DNA of 64,000 nt from JAABRB01 sp963735025 (GCA_963735025.1 CAVTJG010000021.1:14425-78424), one strand, 5' to 3'; numbered from the stretch's first letter, positions 36,698 to 47,090 are shown. Notes: a model not told the origin generated them from the letters alone. Made by a program: numbers and translations.

Positions 36698-37254
36698 GCG
36701 AGATCCTTCAGCGTTTCGCGCAGCTTGGCGAGCGCGTAGCGCAGCCGGCTCTTGGCCGTCTCGCGCTCGACTCCGGTCGCGTGCGCGATCTCCTCGACCG
36801 AAAGACCGCCCTCCTGCTGCATGAGGAACGCGCTACGTTGCGCTGCCGGCAGCGAATCGATCGCGGCGAGCAGGCGCCCGGCCAGTTCCTTGCGCTCGAG
36901 CATTCGCTCAGGTGGTGGGTCTGCGGAAGGAAAGTCGACGACCGTCTCGAGGGCATCGTCAAAGCTCGTGAGATCGGCGCGCCCGCGGGAGCGCACGTGA
37001 TCGAGGAATCGATTGTGGGCAATGGTGTACAGCCAGGTGGTGAAGCGTGCCTTGACTGCATACTCGTGGCGCGCATTGATGAGTCGGATCCAGACATCCT
37101 GAAACAGTTCCTCTGCCACAGCGGGGTCGCCGGTCTGGCGCCTCAGGTAGCGAAACACCGGCCCCCGATGGCGCTGGTAGAGGGTGTCGAATGCGCCTGC
37201 CTCGCCGTCGCGATAGCGCAGCATCAGTTCCTCGTCGGAAACGCCCTCCTGCAT
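36694..37254 (-). CDS. RNA polymerase sigma factor, ECF (sigma-70 family)
   Basis: This 186-residue protein has sigma region 2 (GAFDTLYQRHRGPVFRYLRR; ARFTTWLYTIAHNRFLDHVR) and region 4 (LPAAQRSAFLMQQEGGLSVEEIAHATGV, ETAKSRLRYAL). It directs RNA polymerase to a small regulon and often controls itself. Its partner membrane protein is translationally coupled downstream. The signal it senses cannot be inferred. Confidence 0.93.
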   Translation of the reverse strand: MQEGVSDEELMLRYRDGEAGAFDTLYQRHRGPVFRYLRRQTGDPAVAEELFQDVWIRLINARHEYAVKARFTTWLYTIAHNRFLDHVRSRGRADLTSFDDALETVVDFPSADPPPERMLERKELAGRLLAAIDSLPAAQRSAFLMQQEGGLSVEEIAHATGVERETAKSRLRYALAKLRETLKDLA

Positions 37255-37370
37255 GCCGCGGCAAGTGTAACGCGACGTGCCGGCAACAGGTCGGACGTGA
37301 CACCTGCCGCATCGGCCCCCCTCGCATGAACGTGTAGGGGGTGTTTTTGGGGTTAAACTGGATCGACACC

Positions 37371-37898
37371 ATGCGACTCCACCAGCTCAAGGTCGAATAC
37401 CGACCGGAGGAAGACCGGCTCCTGATGCGACTCGCCACCGATACGGGTGCGGAGGTGCTGCTGTGGCTGACCCGGCGTTGCATCGTGCGCCTTTGGCCAG
37501 TGCTGCTCAACATGGCCCAGGCAGTCCCCGAAGTTCAGCTCCAGCAGAACCCCGAGGCGCGCAAGGCGCTGCTCGGGTTCCAGCACGAGAAGGCGATCCA
37601 GAAGGCGAACTTCTCCAAGCCCTACGAAGAGGCGGAACGCGAGCGGCCGCTCGGCACGGAGCCGTTGTTGATCACGCGAATTCAGCCGCGGCGCGACCAG
37701 CAGGGCCGCAACGTTCTCGGACTGTTGCCCGCAGCGGGCCAGGGTGTGCACCTGACGCTCGACGAGAGCCTCCTGCACGGACTGATGAAGCTTCTGCAGA
37801 ACGCGGTCCAGAAAAGCGAGTGGAGCATCAATCTCGCGCTGCCGTCGGGGATGGCGCCCGTCGCTGACGTGACCGGCGGCCATCCGACGATCAATTGA
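37371..37898 (+). CDS. Conserved hypothetical protein, function unknown
   Basis: This 175-residue soluble protein begins at ATG 37371 (RLHQLKVEYRPEEDRLLMRL). It contains TGAEVLLWLTRRCIVRLWPVLLNMAQ and a C-terminal segment TLDESLLHGLMKLLQNAVQKSEWS. No membrane helix, signal or metal motif is visible. It is divergent from the sigma factor gene. I do not recognise the family, though the composition and codon use are those of a genuine gene of this genome. Confidence 0.72.
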   Translation: MRLHQLKVEYRPEEDRLLMRLATDTGAEVLLWLTRRCIVRLWPVLLNMAQAVPEVQLQQNPEARKALLGFQHEKAIQKANFSKPYEEAERERPLGTEPLLITRIQPRRDQQGRNVLGLLPAAGQGVHLTLDESLLHGLMKLLQNAVQKSEWSINLALPSGMAPVADVTGGHPTIN

Positions 37899-37938
37899 AC
37901 CCGGAGATCGTTCGCCCAAGACCAGCATCGCTGACACA

Positions 37939-38016
37939 CGTCATTCCCGGGAAAGTGGGAATCCGGTTCGCGATTGATTCGGCCCGTCGTGGATCCCCGC
38001 CTACGCGGGGATGACC
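37939..38016. repeat. REP-like pair of palindromes
   Basis: Two hairpins, CATTCCCgggaaagtGGGAATCC (about 37940-37963) and GGATCCCCGCctacGCGGGGAT (37991-38012), stand about 25 bases apart between convergent genes. This CGTCATTCCC...GGGAATCC / GGATCCCCGC...GCGGGGATGAC arrangement is a widespread proteobacterial intergenic repeat type. Confidence 0.8.
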
Positions 38017-38030
38017 GAAATCTGGTCTCT

Positions 38031-39929
38031 TTAGACGATCTCCTTCTCGAGCTGTTCCAGCTCGGCCTGCAGCGCCAGCCATTCCGCCTCGACATTCTCG
38101 AGCCGTCCGCTGACGCGGGCCTGATCGCGCAGTGCGGCGGCAACCTCCTCGGGGTCGGCGCCGTTGTAGAAGGATTCGGATGCAAGCTGGCTCTCGATGC
38201 GACCTTTTTCGGCGGTCAGATCCGCCATTTCCCGTTCGAGCCGTCCGATCCGGTTCATGAGCGGTTTCTTTCGCTGCGCAGTCTGCTGGCGTGCTGCCGC
38301 TTCGGCCCGCTTCTGATCGCGCCGCTCGCCGGCTGCCGGCGAACGCATCTTGGCGGGTGCATCGCGTGCCGAGAGCCAGTCGCGGTAATCGTCGAGATCG
38401 CCGTCGAACTCCTGCACGCGGCTGCCGGCAACGAGCATCAGCGAATCGGTCGCGGTGCGCAGCAGGTGGCGGTCGTGGGAGACCAGGACCATCGCGCCCT
38501 CGTACTCCTGCAACGCGAGCGTGAGCGCTTCGCGCATGTCGAGGTCGAGGTGATTCGTCGGCTCGTCCAGCAGCAGCAGGTTGGGCCGCTGCCAGATCAC
38601 AAGCGCGAGCGCCAGGCGCGCCCGCTCACCGCCGGAGAATCGTCCGACCGGCGCCAGCGCCATGTCGCCCGAAAAATCGAAACTTCCGAGATAGCTCCGC
38701 AATTCCTGTTCGCGCGTTGCGGGGTGGACACGCGCCAGATGCTGCAGCGGGCTCTCGTCGGCGCGCAGCTCCTCGAGCTGGTGCTGCGCGAAATAGCCGA
38801 CGCGCAGGTTCTTTCCCTCGCTGCGATGCCCAGTCCGCGGTGAGAGTCGGCCTGCCAGTAGCTTGATCAGCGTCGATTTCCCTGCGCCGTTGCGTCCGAG
38901 AAGGCCGATCCGGGCGCCCGCGGAAATGGTGAGCTTGATCGCGTCGAGGACGAGCGGGCCGTCGTAGCCGACCGCCGCGTCATCGAGCACGAGAACCGGA
39001 TCGGGGCTGCCCGGAAAGTCACGGAAATGAAACGTGAAGGGCGAGTCGACGTGCGCCGGCGCGATGCGTTCCATGCGCTCCAGCGCCTTGATCCGGCTCT
39101 GCGCCTGGCGCGCCTTGGTGGCCTTGGCACGGAATCGCGTGACGAATCGCTCGAGCCGCTCGACTTCGCGTTGTTGCCGCGTACGGAGCGCCTGCTCACG
39201 CGCGAGCCGCTCGGCGCGCTGGTCCTCGTAGGCCGAGTAGTTTCCGGTCGCCAGATGCAGTCTCAGGTTCTCGAACGAGAGAATTGCGCCGACCGTGGCG
39301 TCGAGAAACTCACGGTCGTGGGAAACGAGCAAGAGGGTGCCGCGATAACTCGTGAGCCAGCCCTCGAGCCAGACGACGGCGTCCAGGTCCAGGTGGTTGG
39401 TGGGCTCGTCGAGCAACAGCAGATCGGAACGGCACATGAGCGCCCGCGCGAGGTTGAGCCGCATGCGCCAACCTCCGGAGAAATCGCGCACCGGATTGTC
39501 GATCTCGGCGGGCCCGAATCCGAGGCCGGCAAGGAGGGCGGCCGCCCGCGCGCGCGCAGCATAGCCGTCAATCACGCCGTAGCGGTCGTGCAGGTGCGCG
39601 AGCCGCTCGCCATCGTTTGCGGCATCGGCCGCGGCGAGTTCGGCCTCGACCGCACGCAGTTCCGCATCGCCGTCGATGACGTATTCGATCGCCAGTTGCT
39701 CGGTGGCGAGGGATTCCTGGGCGACGTGGGCGACAACCCAGGACGGCGGCACCTCGAGATCGCCGCCATCCGGGTGCAGATCTCCGGTGAACAGGGCGAA
39801 CAGGCTCGATTTTCCGCAGCCGTTCGGACCGACGATGCCCACATGCTCGCCGGGAGAAATGCCGAGATCGGCGCCCTCGAGCAGCAGCTTCGCGCCGCGC
39901 CGCAGGCGCAATTTGCGTAGCGTGATCAT
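38031..39929 (-). CDS. ABC-F family ATPase (YheS-like)
   Basis: This is a soluble protein with two ATP-binding cassettes and no membrane domain, of the kind that acts on ribosomes. The 632 residues hold Walker A GIVGPNGCGKSS (about residue 32) and GLLGRNGAGKST (about residue 330), signatures DFSGGWRMRLNLARAL and RFSGGERARLALALV, and DEPTNHLD twice. A C-terminal coiled coil follows. The sequence matches the YheS branch better than Uup or EttA. Confidence 0.93.
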   Translation of the reverse strand: MITLRKLRLRRGAKLLLEGADLGISPGEHVGIVGPNGCGKSSLFALFTGDLHPDGGDLEVPPSWVVAHVAQESLATEQLAIEYVIDGDAELRAVEAELAAADAANDGERLAHLHDRYGVIDGYAARARAAALLAGLGFGPAEIDNPVRDFSGGWRMRLNLARALMCRSDLLLLDEPTNHLDLDAVVWLEGWLTSYRGTLLLVSHDREFLDATVGAILSFENLRLHLATGNYSAYEDQRAERLAREQALRTRQQREVERLERFVTRFRAKATKARQAQSRIKALERMERIAPAHVDSPFTFHFRDFPGSPDPVLVLDDAAVGYDGPLVLDAIKLTISAGARIGLLGRNGAGKSTLIKLLAGRLSPRTGHRSEGKNLRVGYFAQHQLEELRADESPLQHLARVHPATREQELRSYLGSFDFSGDMALAPVGRFSGGERARLALALVIWQRPNLLLLDEPTNHLDLDMREALTLALQEYEGAMVLVSHDRHLLRTATDSLMLVAGSRVQEFDGDLDDYRDWLSARDAPAKMRSPAAGERRDQKRAEAAARQQTAQRKKPLMNRIGRLEREMADLTAEKGRIESQLASESFYNGADPEEVAAALRDQARVSGRLENVEAEWLALQAELEQLEKEIV

Positions 39930-39980
39930 TGGGGCGCAATTATAGGCAAGCCCGGGGTGGGATTCGCAGTGCGCCTCTGA

Positions 39981-39986
39981 TATACT
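39981..39986 (+). promoter_or_regulatory. -10 element upstream of the helicase gene
   Basis: TATACT lies 135 bases before the helicase start. No convincing -35 is visible. The implied leader of about 130 bases carries no obvious hairpin-plus-T-run. Confidence 0.4.
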
Positions 39987-40120
39987 CCGCGCAGTTTTTG
40001 CTCGACGCCCTCCGGTCTTTTCTCCGTTTGCAGCCCATCTTTCACGCGCTTTCGGACCGCCCGGCGGGCGAGGAGCGTGTCGTCTCCCTATCCAATTTTT
40101 GGCCGTACTAGCCGTATCGC

Positions 40121-41586
<1,466 letters not shown>

Positions 41587-41602
41587 TCGCCGCGGCGATC
41601 GG

Positions 41603-41732
41603 TTTTTCCCCTCCTTTCCAAGCGTCAGCCGGGGTTTCGAGAACGTGCCTGCGCACGCTCGAGCCGGCGAACGCCCGAAGCCTCCGTGCTTAGGGCCGGG
41701 TGGGGTCCGCCCGCAGGGCGGGGGGTGGCTTA
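41603..41732 (+). repeat. Copy of the ~130-bp dispersed intergenic repeat
   Basis: TTTTTCCCCTCCTTTCCAAG, then GAACGTGCCTGCGCACGCTC, GAGCCGGCGAACGCC, and a GC dyad (CCGCCCGCAGGGCGGG). It aligns end to end with 20504-20632 and is between convergent genes. Confidence 0.75.
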
Positions 41733-41742
41733 CCCCAATTCT

Positions 41743-42504
41743 TTACACACACCGCGCTCCATCGACTTCGACACAGACGCCGCTCACCATTGCGGCTTCG
41801 TCCGAGGCGAGGAACAGACACGCATTCGCGACATCTAGCGGCGTCGAGAAGCGCCCGAGGGGAATCGTCGCGAGAAAGCGCGCCTTGGCTTCCGGCGTGA
41901 GCGCGCCGCCGGCGAAATCTGCAGAGAGCGCGGTCTCCGGACTGAACACCGGATTCACGCAGTTGACGCGAATCTTGTCCGGTCCGAACTCGGCGGCCAT
42001 CGATTTCGACATGATGATTACCGCGCCCTTCGAGCTGTTGTAGATGGTGAGCCCGGGCCGCGGCCGCACGCCGGCGGTCGACGCGATCTGCACGAAGCTG
42101 CCGCCGCCCTGCTTGCGGAAAACGGGGATGCAGTGCATCGCAGAGAGGTAGATGCTCTTCACGTTCACGGCGTAGGCCCGGTCGAACTCCGCCTCCGTGC
42201 ACTCCAGCATCGGCTTGTTGCGATGTGTCCAGCCGGCGTTGTTGACGCAGGTGTCGATCCGGCCGAATCGTTCGACCGCCGCGCCGACGATCTTCTTCCA
42301 TCCCGCGTCGGTTGCGACGTCCGCCTGCACGAAGTGCGCCGTGCCGCCGGACTGGCGAACGGCGCTCGCCACGCGTTCGCCGGCCTCGGCGCTGATGTCA
42401 TTGGCGAGGACCTGTGCGCCCTCTTCGGCAAAACGAGCGGCGATGCCCGCTCCGAATCCCGACCCCGCACCCGTCACGATTGCGACCTTGCCTTTCAGTC
42501 TCAT
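41743..42504 (-). CDS. Short-chain dehydrogenase/reductase (SDR) family protein
   Basis: This 253-residue oxidoreductase has the NAD(P)-binding TGAGSGFGAGIA, NNAG at about residue 88, catalytic Ser in ASTAG and the Tyr-x3-Lys pair in YNSSK. Asp in LANDISAE after the second strand suggests NAD(H) preference. The substrate is unknown. Confidence 0.92.
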   Translation of the reverse strand: MRLKGKVAIVTGAGSGFGAGIAARFAEEGAQVLANDISAEAGERVASAVRQSGGTAHFVQADVATDAGWKKIVGAAVERFGRIDTCVNNAGWTHRNKPMLECTEAEFDRAYAVNVKSIYLSAMHCIPVFRKQGGGSFVQIASTAGVRPRPGLTIYNSSKGAVIIMSKSMAAEFGPDKIRVNCVNPVFSPETALSADFAGGALTPEAKARFLATIPLGRFSTPLDVANACLFLASDEAAMVSGVCVEVDGARCV

Positions 42505-42514
42505 GGCTCCCCCT

Positions 42515-43648
42515 TCAGTTCTGGTGCTTGAACGGCGAGCGATCGTTCAGCTCGTCGATGTAGTGCTCGATGCCGCGCGCCTCGCGCGCGAGAAATTCGC
42601 CGATGGCGTCGGCAAAGCGCGGGTGACGCAACCAGTGCGCGGACCAGGTTTCGACCGGGAGAAACCCGCGCGAGAGCTTGTGCTCGCCCTGCGCGCCGCC
42701 CTCGAAGAGCCGGATCCCCCGGTCGATGCAGAACTCCATTGTCTGGTAGTAGCAGACCTCGAAATGCAATGCCGGCAGAAAACCCAGCGCTCCCCAATAC
42801 CGACCGTAGAGCACGTCCTCGGTGAACACGTTCAGCGCAGCGGCGAAGGGCATCCCGTCCCGCTCGGCGACCACGAGCAGGACGTTCTCGGGGAGGGTCG
42901 CGCCGAGTTGCTCGAAAAATGCGAGATTCAGGTACGGGGTCGAGTAGTGTGCGCGGTACGTGCGGTTGTAGCAGCGCGTGAAAAAGACCCATTCGTCGTG
43001 CCCGATCTCGCTTCCCACGAGGTGCCGGAAGCGCATGTCCGCCGCGCGCGCCTTGCGCCGCTCCTGGCGGATCTTCTTGCGCTTTGCGTGGGAGAGCGTC
43101 GCCAGAAATTCCTCGAAATCGCGATAGCCCGGGTTCTGCCAGTGGAACTGCACGCCCCGTCGCAGCATCATCCCGGCGGCTTCCATTGCGCGTGCCTCCG
43201 CTTCCGGTGGATACAGCACGTGCAGCGACGAGGTCTGGCGCGCGAGTTCCAGCGCGGTGCCGATGAGGAGGGCACGCGTCGAATCGTCGCGGGCGAGCAG
43301 GCGCGAGCCGGTCACGGGAGAGAAGGGGACCGCCGAAAGCAGCTTCGGATAATAGGTCAGTCCGTGCCGCTCGTAGGCGTCTGCCCACGCCCAGTCGAAC
43401 ACATACTCGCCGTAGGAATGCGACTTGAGGTAGAGAGGCATGATCCCTTCGACTCGCTCCTCACGGGTCACGACCAGGAACTGCGGCAACCACCCGGTCT
43501 CTTCGCACGCGCAACGCGTCTCGTGCAATGCGGCAAATATCTCGCGACGCAGAAACGGATGGCCGGATGCGAGGGCGTTCCACTCCGTGGCGGGTATGTC
43601 CGCAAGGCTATCCACCACGCGGAGCACGGGCTCGGTTGCGCGCTTCAC
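42515..43648 (-). CDS. GNAT family N-acetyltransferase of the COG3146 (DUF482) type
   Basis: This 377-residue protein begins at GTG 43648. It contains FVFDWAWADAYERHG-like and HAKRKKIRQERRK segments, NLAFFEQLGATLPENVLLVVAE, and GALGFLPALHFEVCYYQTMEFCI. The C-terminal EGGAQGEHKLSRGFLPVETWSAHWL matches the family of double-GNAT, peptidoglycan-biosynthesis-like proteins. The substrate is unknown. It lies 10 bases upstream of the SDR gene, so the two are co-transcribed. Confidence 0.88.
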   Translation of the reverse strand: MKRATEPVLRVVDSLADIPATEWNALASGHPFLRREIFAALHETRCACEETGWLPQFLVVTREERVEGIMPLYLKSHSYGEYVFDWAWADAYERHGLTYYPKLLSAVPFSPVTGSRLLARDDSTRALLIGTALELARQTSSLHVLYPPEAEARAMEAAGMMLRRGVQFHWQNPGYRDFEEFLATLSHAKRKKIRQERRKARAADMRFRHLVGSEIGHDEWVFFTRCYNRTYRAHYSTPYLNLAFFEQLGATLPENVLLVVAERDGMPFAAALNVFTEDVLYGRYWGALGFLPALHFEVCYYQTMEFCIDRGIRLFEGGAQGEHKLSRGFLPVETWSAHWLRHPRFADAIGEFLAREARGIEHYIDELNDRSPFKHQN

Positions 43649-43809
43649 GCCGGTCCGACGATAGGCGGGACGCGCGACAGAGCGGGATTGCGATTTGCCC
43701 GTACGGCGTGGATGCAGATCGGGATTCCCCGGATCATGGTCGCGTCATTATTGGGGAACCGGGCGACCGAGACAAGCGCGGAGGGACGGAGGATCTCACC
43801 GTCGTTTGC

Positions 43810-43815
43810 TATACT
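43810..43815 (+). promoter_or_regulatory. -10 element of the glnB promoter
   Basis: TATACT lies 30 bases before the glnB ATG, giving a short leader. No clear sigma-54 or -35 sequence is visible next to it. Confidence 0.5.
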
Positions 43816-43845
43816 GATCGCGCCAGAACACTCGGAGCCTGCGGC

Positions 43846-44184
43846 ATGAAGAAGATCGAAGCGGTGATCAAGCCTTTCAAGCTCGATGAAGTGCGCGAGG
43901 CGCTCGCCGAGGTGGGCGTTACCGGGTTGACCGTGACCGAGGTGAAGGGGTTTGGCCGGCAGAAGGGCCATACCGAGCTGTATCGGGGCGCGGAGTACGT
44001 CGTCGATTTTCTGCCCAAGGTGAAGATCGAGGTCGTTGTGACCGACGAGATGGTCGATCGAACGATCGAAGCGATGATCAAGGCCGCGCGCACCGGAAAG
44101 ATCGGCGACGGGAAGATCTTCGTCACCGGCATCGATCAGGTCGTGCGAATTCGCACCGGCGAGACCAACGAAGCGGCGATTTGA
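43846..44184 (+). CDS. glnB: Nitrogen regulatory protein P-II
   Basis: This trimeric signal protein reports 2-oxoglutarate and ATP/ADP to glutamine synthetase control. The 112-residue protein has KKIEAVIKPFKLDEVREAL, the T-loop with the uridylylated Tyr51 in GHTELYRGAEY, and KIGDGKIFV. GlnB and GlnK are hard to tell apart; no amtB neighbours it, which favours GlnB. Confidence 0.93.
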   Translation: MKKIEAVIKPFKLDEVREALAEVGVTGLTVTEVKGFGRQKGHTELYRGAEYVVDFLPKVKIEVVVTDEMVDRTIEAMIKAARTGKIGDGKIFVTGIDQVVRIRTGETNEAAI

Positions 44185-44185
44185 A

Positions 44186-44740
44186 CTAGCCTCGCAGCAG
44201 GACCAGCAGCGCACCGCTCCCGCCCTGTGTCGCCGGCGCCTGGCAGAACGCCAGCACCTCGGAGCGACGTGCGAGCCATCCGCGAACCCTGCCTTTGAGC
44301 ACCGGCTCGCGGTTGACGGACCCCAGCCCCTTGCCGTGCACTACCCGCACGCACCGATGGCCACGTCGCAGACAGCTGCCCAGGAATTCGGTGAGCGCCA
44401 GGTGAGCCTCCGGTTGCCGCATGCCGTGGAGATCCAGCTCGGCCTGGACGACCCAATGACCACGGCGCAGCTTGCGCAGTGCCTGACGCGAGACGCCAGC
44501 CTGCACGTAGCTCGCTTCTTCGCCCGTCTCCAGCCGCGCGTCCGGATCGAACCCTCCGACGGTGCTTTCCGCCAGCGCGTCGTACTCGTCCAGCAGTGAC
44601 TGTACGGGCACGGGAGGCAGCGTCTGCCGTCCGGGTCGGTGGTGACGATCGCTGGGAGGGAGCGGCACTGCGTCCCGCACGGCCTCGTGGAAGAGACTGC
44701 GGTCCTCGTCCGTGACGCGAGATTCGCGCGGGCGTTTCAT
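44186..44740 (-). CDS. Smr domain-containing protein
   Basis: This 184-residue protein has a C-terminal Smr domain (AELDLHGMRQPEAHLALTEFL and RVVHGKGLGS), the DNA/RNA nicking fold found in MutS2 and related proteins. ATG 44740 fits; the frame upstream overlaps trxB. The stop is one base from that of the convergent glnB. Confidence 0.9.
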   Translation of the reverse strand: MKRPRESRVTDEDRSLFHEAVRDAVPLPPSDRHHRPGRQTLPPVPVQSLLDEYDALAESTVGGFDPDARLETGEEASYVQAGVSRQALRKLRRGHWVVQAELDLHGMRQPEAHLALTEFLGSCLRRGHRCVRVVHGKGLGSVNREPVLKGRVRGWLARRSEVLAFCQAPATQGGSGALLVLLRG

Positions 44741-44769
44741 GCTGTCCTCGACGCGGCGGGCGTTGAGCG

Positions 44770-45741
44770 TCAGTGCAGGCTCTCCAGATATTTCTCGGCG
44801 TCGAGCGCCGCCATGCAGCCCGTGCCGGCGCTCGTCACTGCCTGACGGTAGACGTGATCCTGGACATCCCCGGCGGCAAACACGCCCGGCACGCTCGTGG
44901 CGGTCGCATTCCCTTCCAGCCCGCCGGCGGTGATGATGTACCCATTCTTCATTTCCAGCTGCCCGGCGAAGATCTCGGTGTTCGGGGTATGGCCGATCGC
45001 GATGAACACGCCCTGCGCCTCGATCGTTTCGGCGGGGCCAGTGCCGACAGGCTTGATACGGATGGCATTCACGCCCTTCGCGTCCCCCAGCACTTCGTCG
45101 AGCACGTGGTTCCACTTCGTCGTGATGTTCGGCTTCTCGAACAACTTCTTCTGCATGATCTTTTCGGCCCGCAGGGTGTCGCGACGGTGCACGAGCGTGA
45201 CCTTGCGAGCGATGTTCGCAAGGTAGAGTGATTCCTCGACCGCCGTGTTCCCGCCGCCGATGACCACCACGTCCTGGCCGCGATAGAAGAAGCCGTCGCA
45301 CGTCGCACAGGCCGAGACGCCCTTGCCCATGTAGCGCTTCTCCGACTCGATTCCGAGATATTTCGCGGAGGCGCCGGTGGCGATGATCAACGCATCGCAG
45401 GTGTAGGTGCTGCTGTCGCCTTCGAGACGGAACGGTTTCTCCTGCAGGTGAACAGTGTGAATCTGGTCGAACACGATTTTCGTTTCGAACCGCTCGGCAT
45501 GCTTCTGGAATCGCTCCATCAGCTCGGGGCCCTGGACGCCCTCCCAATCCGCCGGCCAGTTGTCGACATCCGTCGTGGTGGTGAGCTGGCCGCCCGGTGC
45601 GATACCGGTGATCAGCACGGGGCTGAGGTTCGCGCGCGCGGCGTAGACCGCTGCCGTGTACCCGGCCGGTCCGGACCCGAGAATGAGCAGCTTGCAGTGC
45701 TTGATAGCGGTCTTGCTGGATTGAATGGATTGGTCCGACAT
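44770..45741 (-). CDS. trxB: Thioredoxin reductase
   Basis: This FAD enzyme passes electrons from NADPH to thioredoxin. The 323-residue protein has ILGSGPAGYTAAVYAARA (FAD site), the redox disulfide CATC in SACATCDGFF, VVVIGGGNTAVEESL (NADPH site) and GVFAAGDVQD. ATG 45741 matches the family N-terminus. Confidence 0.96.
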   Translation of the reverse strand: MSDQSIQSSKTAIKHCKLLILGSGPAGYTAAVYAARANLSPVLITGIAPGGQLTTTTDVDNWPADWEGVQGPELMERFQKHAERFETKIVFDQIHTVHLQEKPFRLEGDSSTYTCDALIIATGASAKYLGIESEKRYMGKGVSACATCDGFFYRGQDVVVIGGGNTAVEESLYLANIARKVTLVHRRDTLRAEKIMQKKLFEKPNITTKWNHVLDEVLGDAKGVNAIRIKPVGTGPAETIEAQGVFIAIGHTPNTEIFAGQLEMKNGYIITAGGLEGNATATSVPGVFAAGDVQDHVYRQAVTSAGTGCMAALDAEKYLESLH

Positions 45742-45849
45742 GGTTCGAAAGTTGCAGGGAAAAGGGGGTCTGGAGCGCCGAATACCGATTATATCCTTAG
45801 TGCATCGGCGCACTGGCTAGAGGTTACGTGAGGAAATTCTTGTAAGCGG

Positions 45850-45878
45850 TTGTTTTATTGAAAATCCCGGGCTATACT
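45850..45878 (+). promoter_or_regulatory. Strong sigma-70-type promoter facing the Crp-type regulator
   Basis: TTGTTT (45850-45855), a 17-bp spacer, and TATACT (45873-45878). This is the best-formed promoter in the window. Transcription would begin near 45885, almost 400 bases before the regulator's ATG. Confidence 0.75.
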
Positions 45879-45884
45879 CCAAAC

Positions 45885-46277
45885 TGGACGGGAATTTGGT
45901 CTTCGCAGCGGGGTGTCGAGATGCGGCCAACGTGCCGGCGCGAAGACCGTAGGCAGCACCGGATTGTCCGGGAAAGTAGTGCGCGCGCTGCAAATGCCGA
46001 TGGCATGCCGAGATGCATGCCAGACGCTTAGCGCGGGGTCGCTTCGAGTACGTAACCGGACGGTCGTCGCAGTGCAGGCGCACGTAAGCGAGCAGGCTCG
46101 AGCGTGCGAACGCGCATCCTGGGCGTTTCTGCATGCGGCATGGATGCTGTCTGCACGCGCAACGTGCGCGAGGTTTGCCGCCTCTTGCGGAGCTGCGAGG
46201 CTCCGCGGGTGAATGGCCGGGCTGTTCTGTTACCATAAGTCCATCGGGGACGATGGGCGCCGATAGGGGAGAGCGAT
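45885..46277 (+). ncRNA. Long structured leader or candidate non-coding RNA upstream of the Crp-type gene
   Basis: Nearly 400 bases without a supported gene follow a strong promoter. A 9-bp perfect inverted repeat GGTCTTCGC / GCGAAGACC (45898-45906 with 45940-45948) begins about a dozen bases after the predicted start. Smaller GC hairpins follow: CCGGattgtCCGG, CGCGCaacgtGCGCG and GCGGAG..CTCCGC. No T-run terminator is seen. It may be an mRNA leader of the regulator or an independent RNA. It does not match 6S, RNase P, tmRNA or SRP RNA consensus by eye. Confidence 0.35.
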
Positions 46278-46961
46278 ATGGCGGGTCCTGCCAGTGTTTC
46301 AACTCTGTTGCTCCGCAATGTGCCGCTCTTCGCGGTGCTGCCGGAAGCCCAACTGAGCCTGCTCACGCGGGTGGTCGGGCGGAAGTCTTACCCGCGCGGA
46401 TCCACGATCATCGCCGCTGGTGATCCGACCGACGCGCTCTATATCGTCATTTCTGGCCGGCTGAAGGTCATGATGAGCGACGACGAGGGTCGCGAGGTCA
46501 TTCTGGCGATCCTCGGCCAGGGCGAGTTCTTCGGTGAAATGGGGCTGGTCGACGACGAGCCGCGCTCGGCAACCGTCATTGCGATCGAGCCCTGCGAGCT
46601 TCTGACCATTGCTCGGGCCGATTTCAAGAAATGCCTGGCCGAGAATTTCGACATTGCGATGGGCGTCATGCGCGGCCTGGTCAAGCGGCTGCGCGAGGCG
46701 GACCGGAAGATCGGCAGCCTGGCGCTGATGGACGTCTACGGCCGGGTCGCACGACTGCTGATGGAGATGGCCGAGAGCGTGGATGGCCAGATGGTCGTCA
46801 CGAAGAAGCTGCCCAAGCAGGACATCGCGAAGATGATCGGCGCGTCCCGCGAGATGGTGAGCCGCGTCATGAAAGACCTGCAGACGAGCGGCTACATCGA
46901 GGTCCGCGCCGGGGCCATATTCCTGCACGACAATCTGCTCGTGCAGGAGGCGCGCGCCTGA
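46278..46961 (+). CDS. Crp/Fnr family transcriptional regulator
   Basis: This 227-residue protein has an N-terminal cyclic-nucleotide-binding fold (ALYIVISGRLKVMMSDDEGRE, GEFFGEMGLVDDEPRSATV) and a C-terminal winged helix-turn-helix (KQDIAKMIGASREMVSRVMKDL). The N-terminus lacks the clustered cysteines of Fnr. The phosphate-binding motif GEMGLVDDEPRSA resembles Crp, so a cyclic nucleotide ligand is plausible but unproven. Confidence 0.93.
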   Translation: MAGPASVSTLLLRNVPLFAVLPEAQLSLLTRVVGRKSYPRGSTIIAAGDPTDALYIVISGRLKVMMSDDEGREVILAILGQGEFFGEMGLVDDEPRSATVIAIEPCELLTIARADFKKCLAENFDIAMGVMRGLVKRLREADRKIGSLALMDVYGRVARLLMEMAESVDGQMVVTKKLPKQDIAKMIGASREMVSRVMKDLQTSGYIEVRAGAIFLHDNLLVQEARA

Positions 46962-47090
46962 CGATGCGCGGCGCGGCGCCGAGTTATCTCTGGCCCCGGA
47001 CCGCCGCGCCGAGTAGAATCTCTCCCCGGAAAGGCCTGTCGGAAGCGTTCCGGCAGGTGCTGTTCCGCATGCATTTCTCGTAAGTTCAAC

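Noticed and set aside
41587..42043. Extended C-terminus of the helicase
   Set aside because: Produced by a frameshift; it runs through the dispersed repeat and antisense of the SDR gene. The family tail is in the other frame and ends at 41586.
45913..46212. 99-residue open frame in the same leader
   Set aside because: No ribosome site, Cys/Ala/Arg-rich composition and overlap with hairpins; not convincing as a gene.
45885..46277. 6S RNA, RNase P RNA, tmRNA or SRP RNA in the leader
   Set aside because: None of the conserved core sequences of these RNAs could be found by eye; kept only as an unassigned structured stretch.
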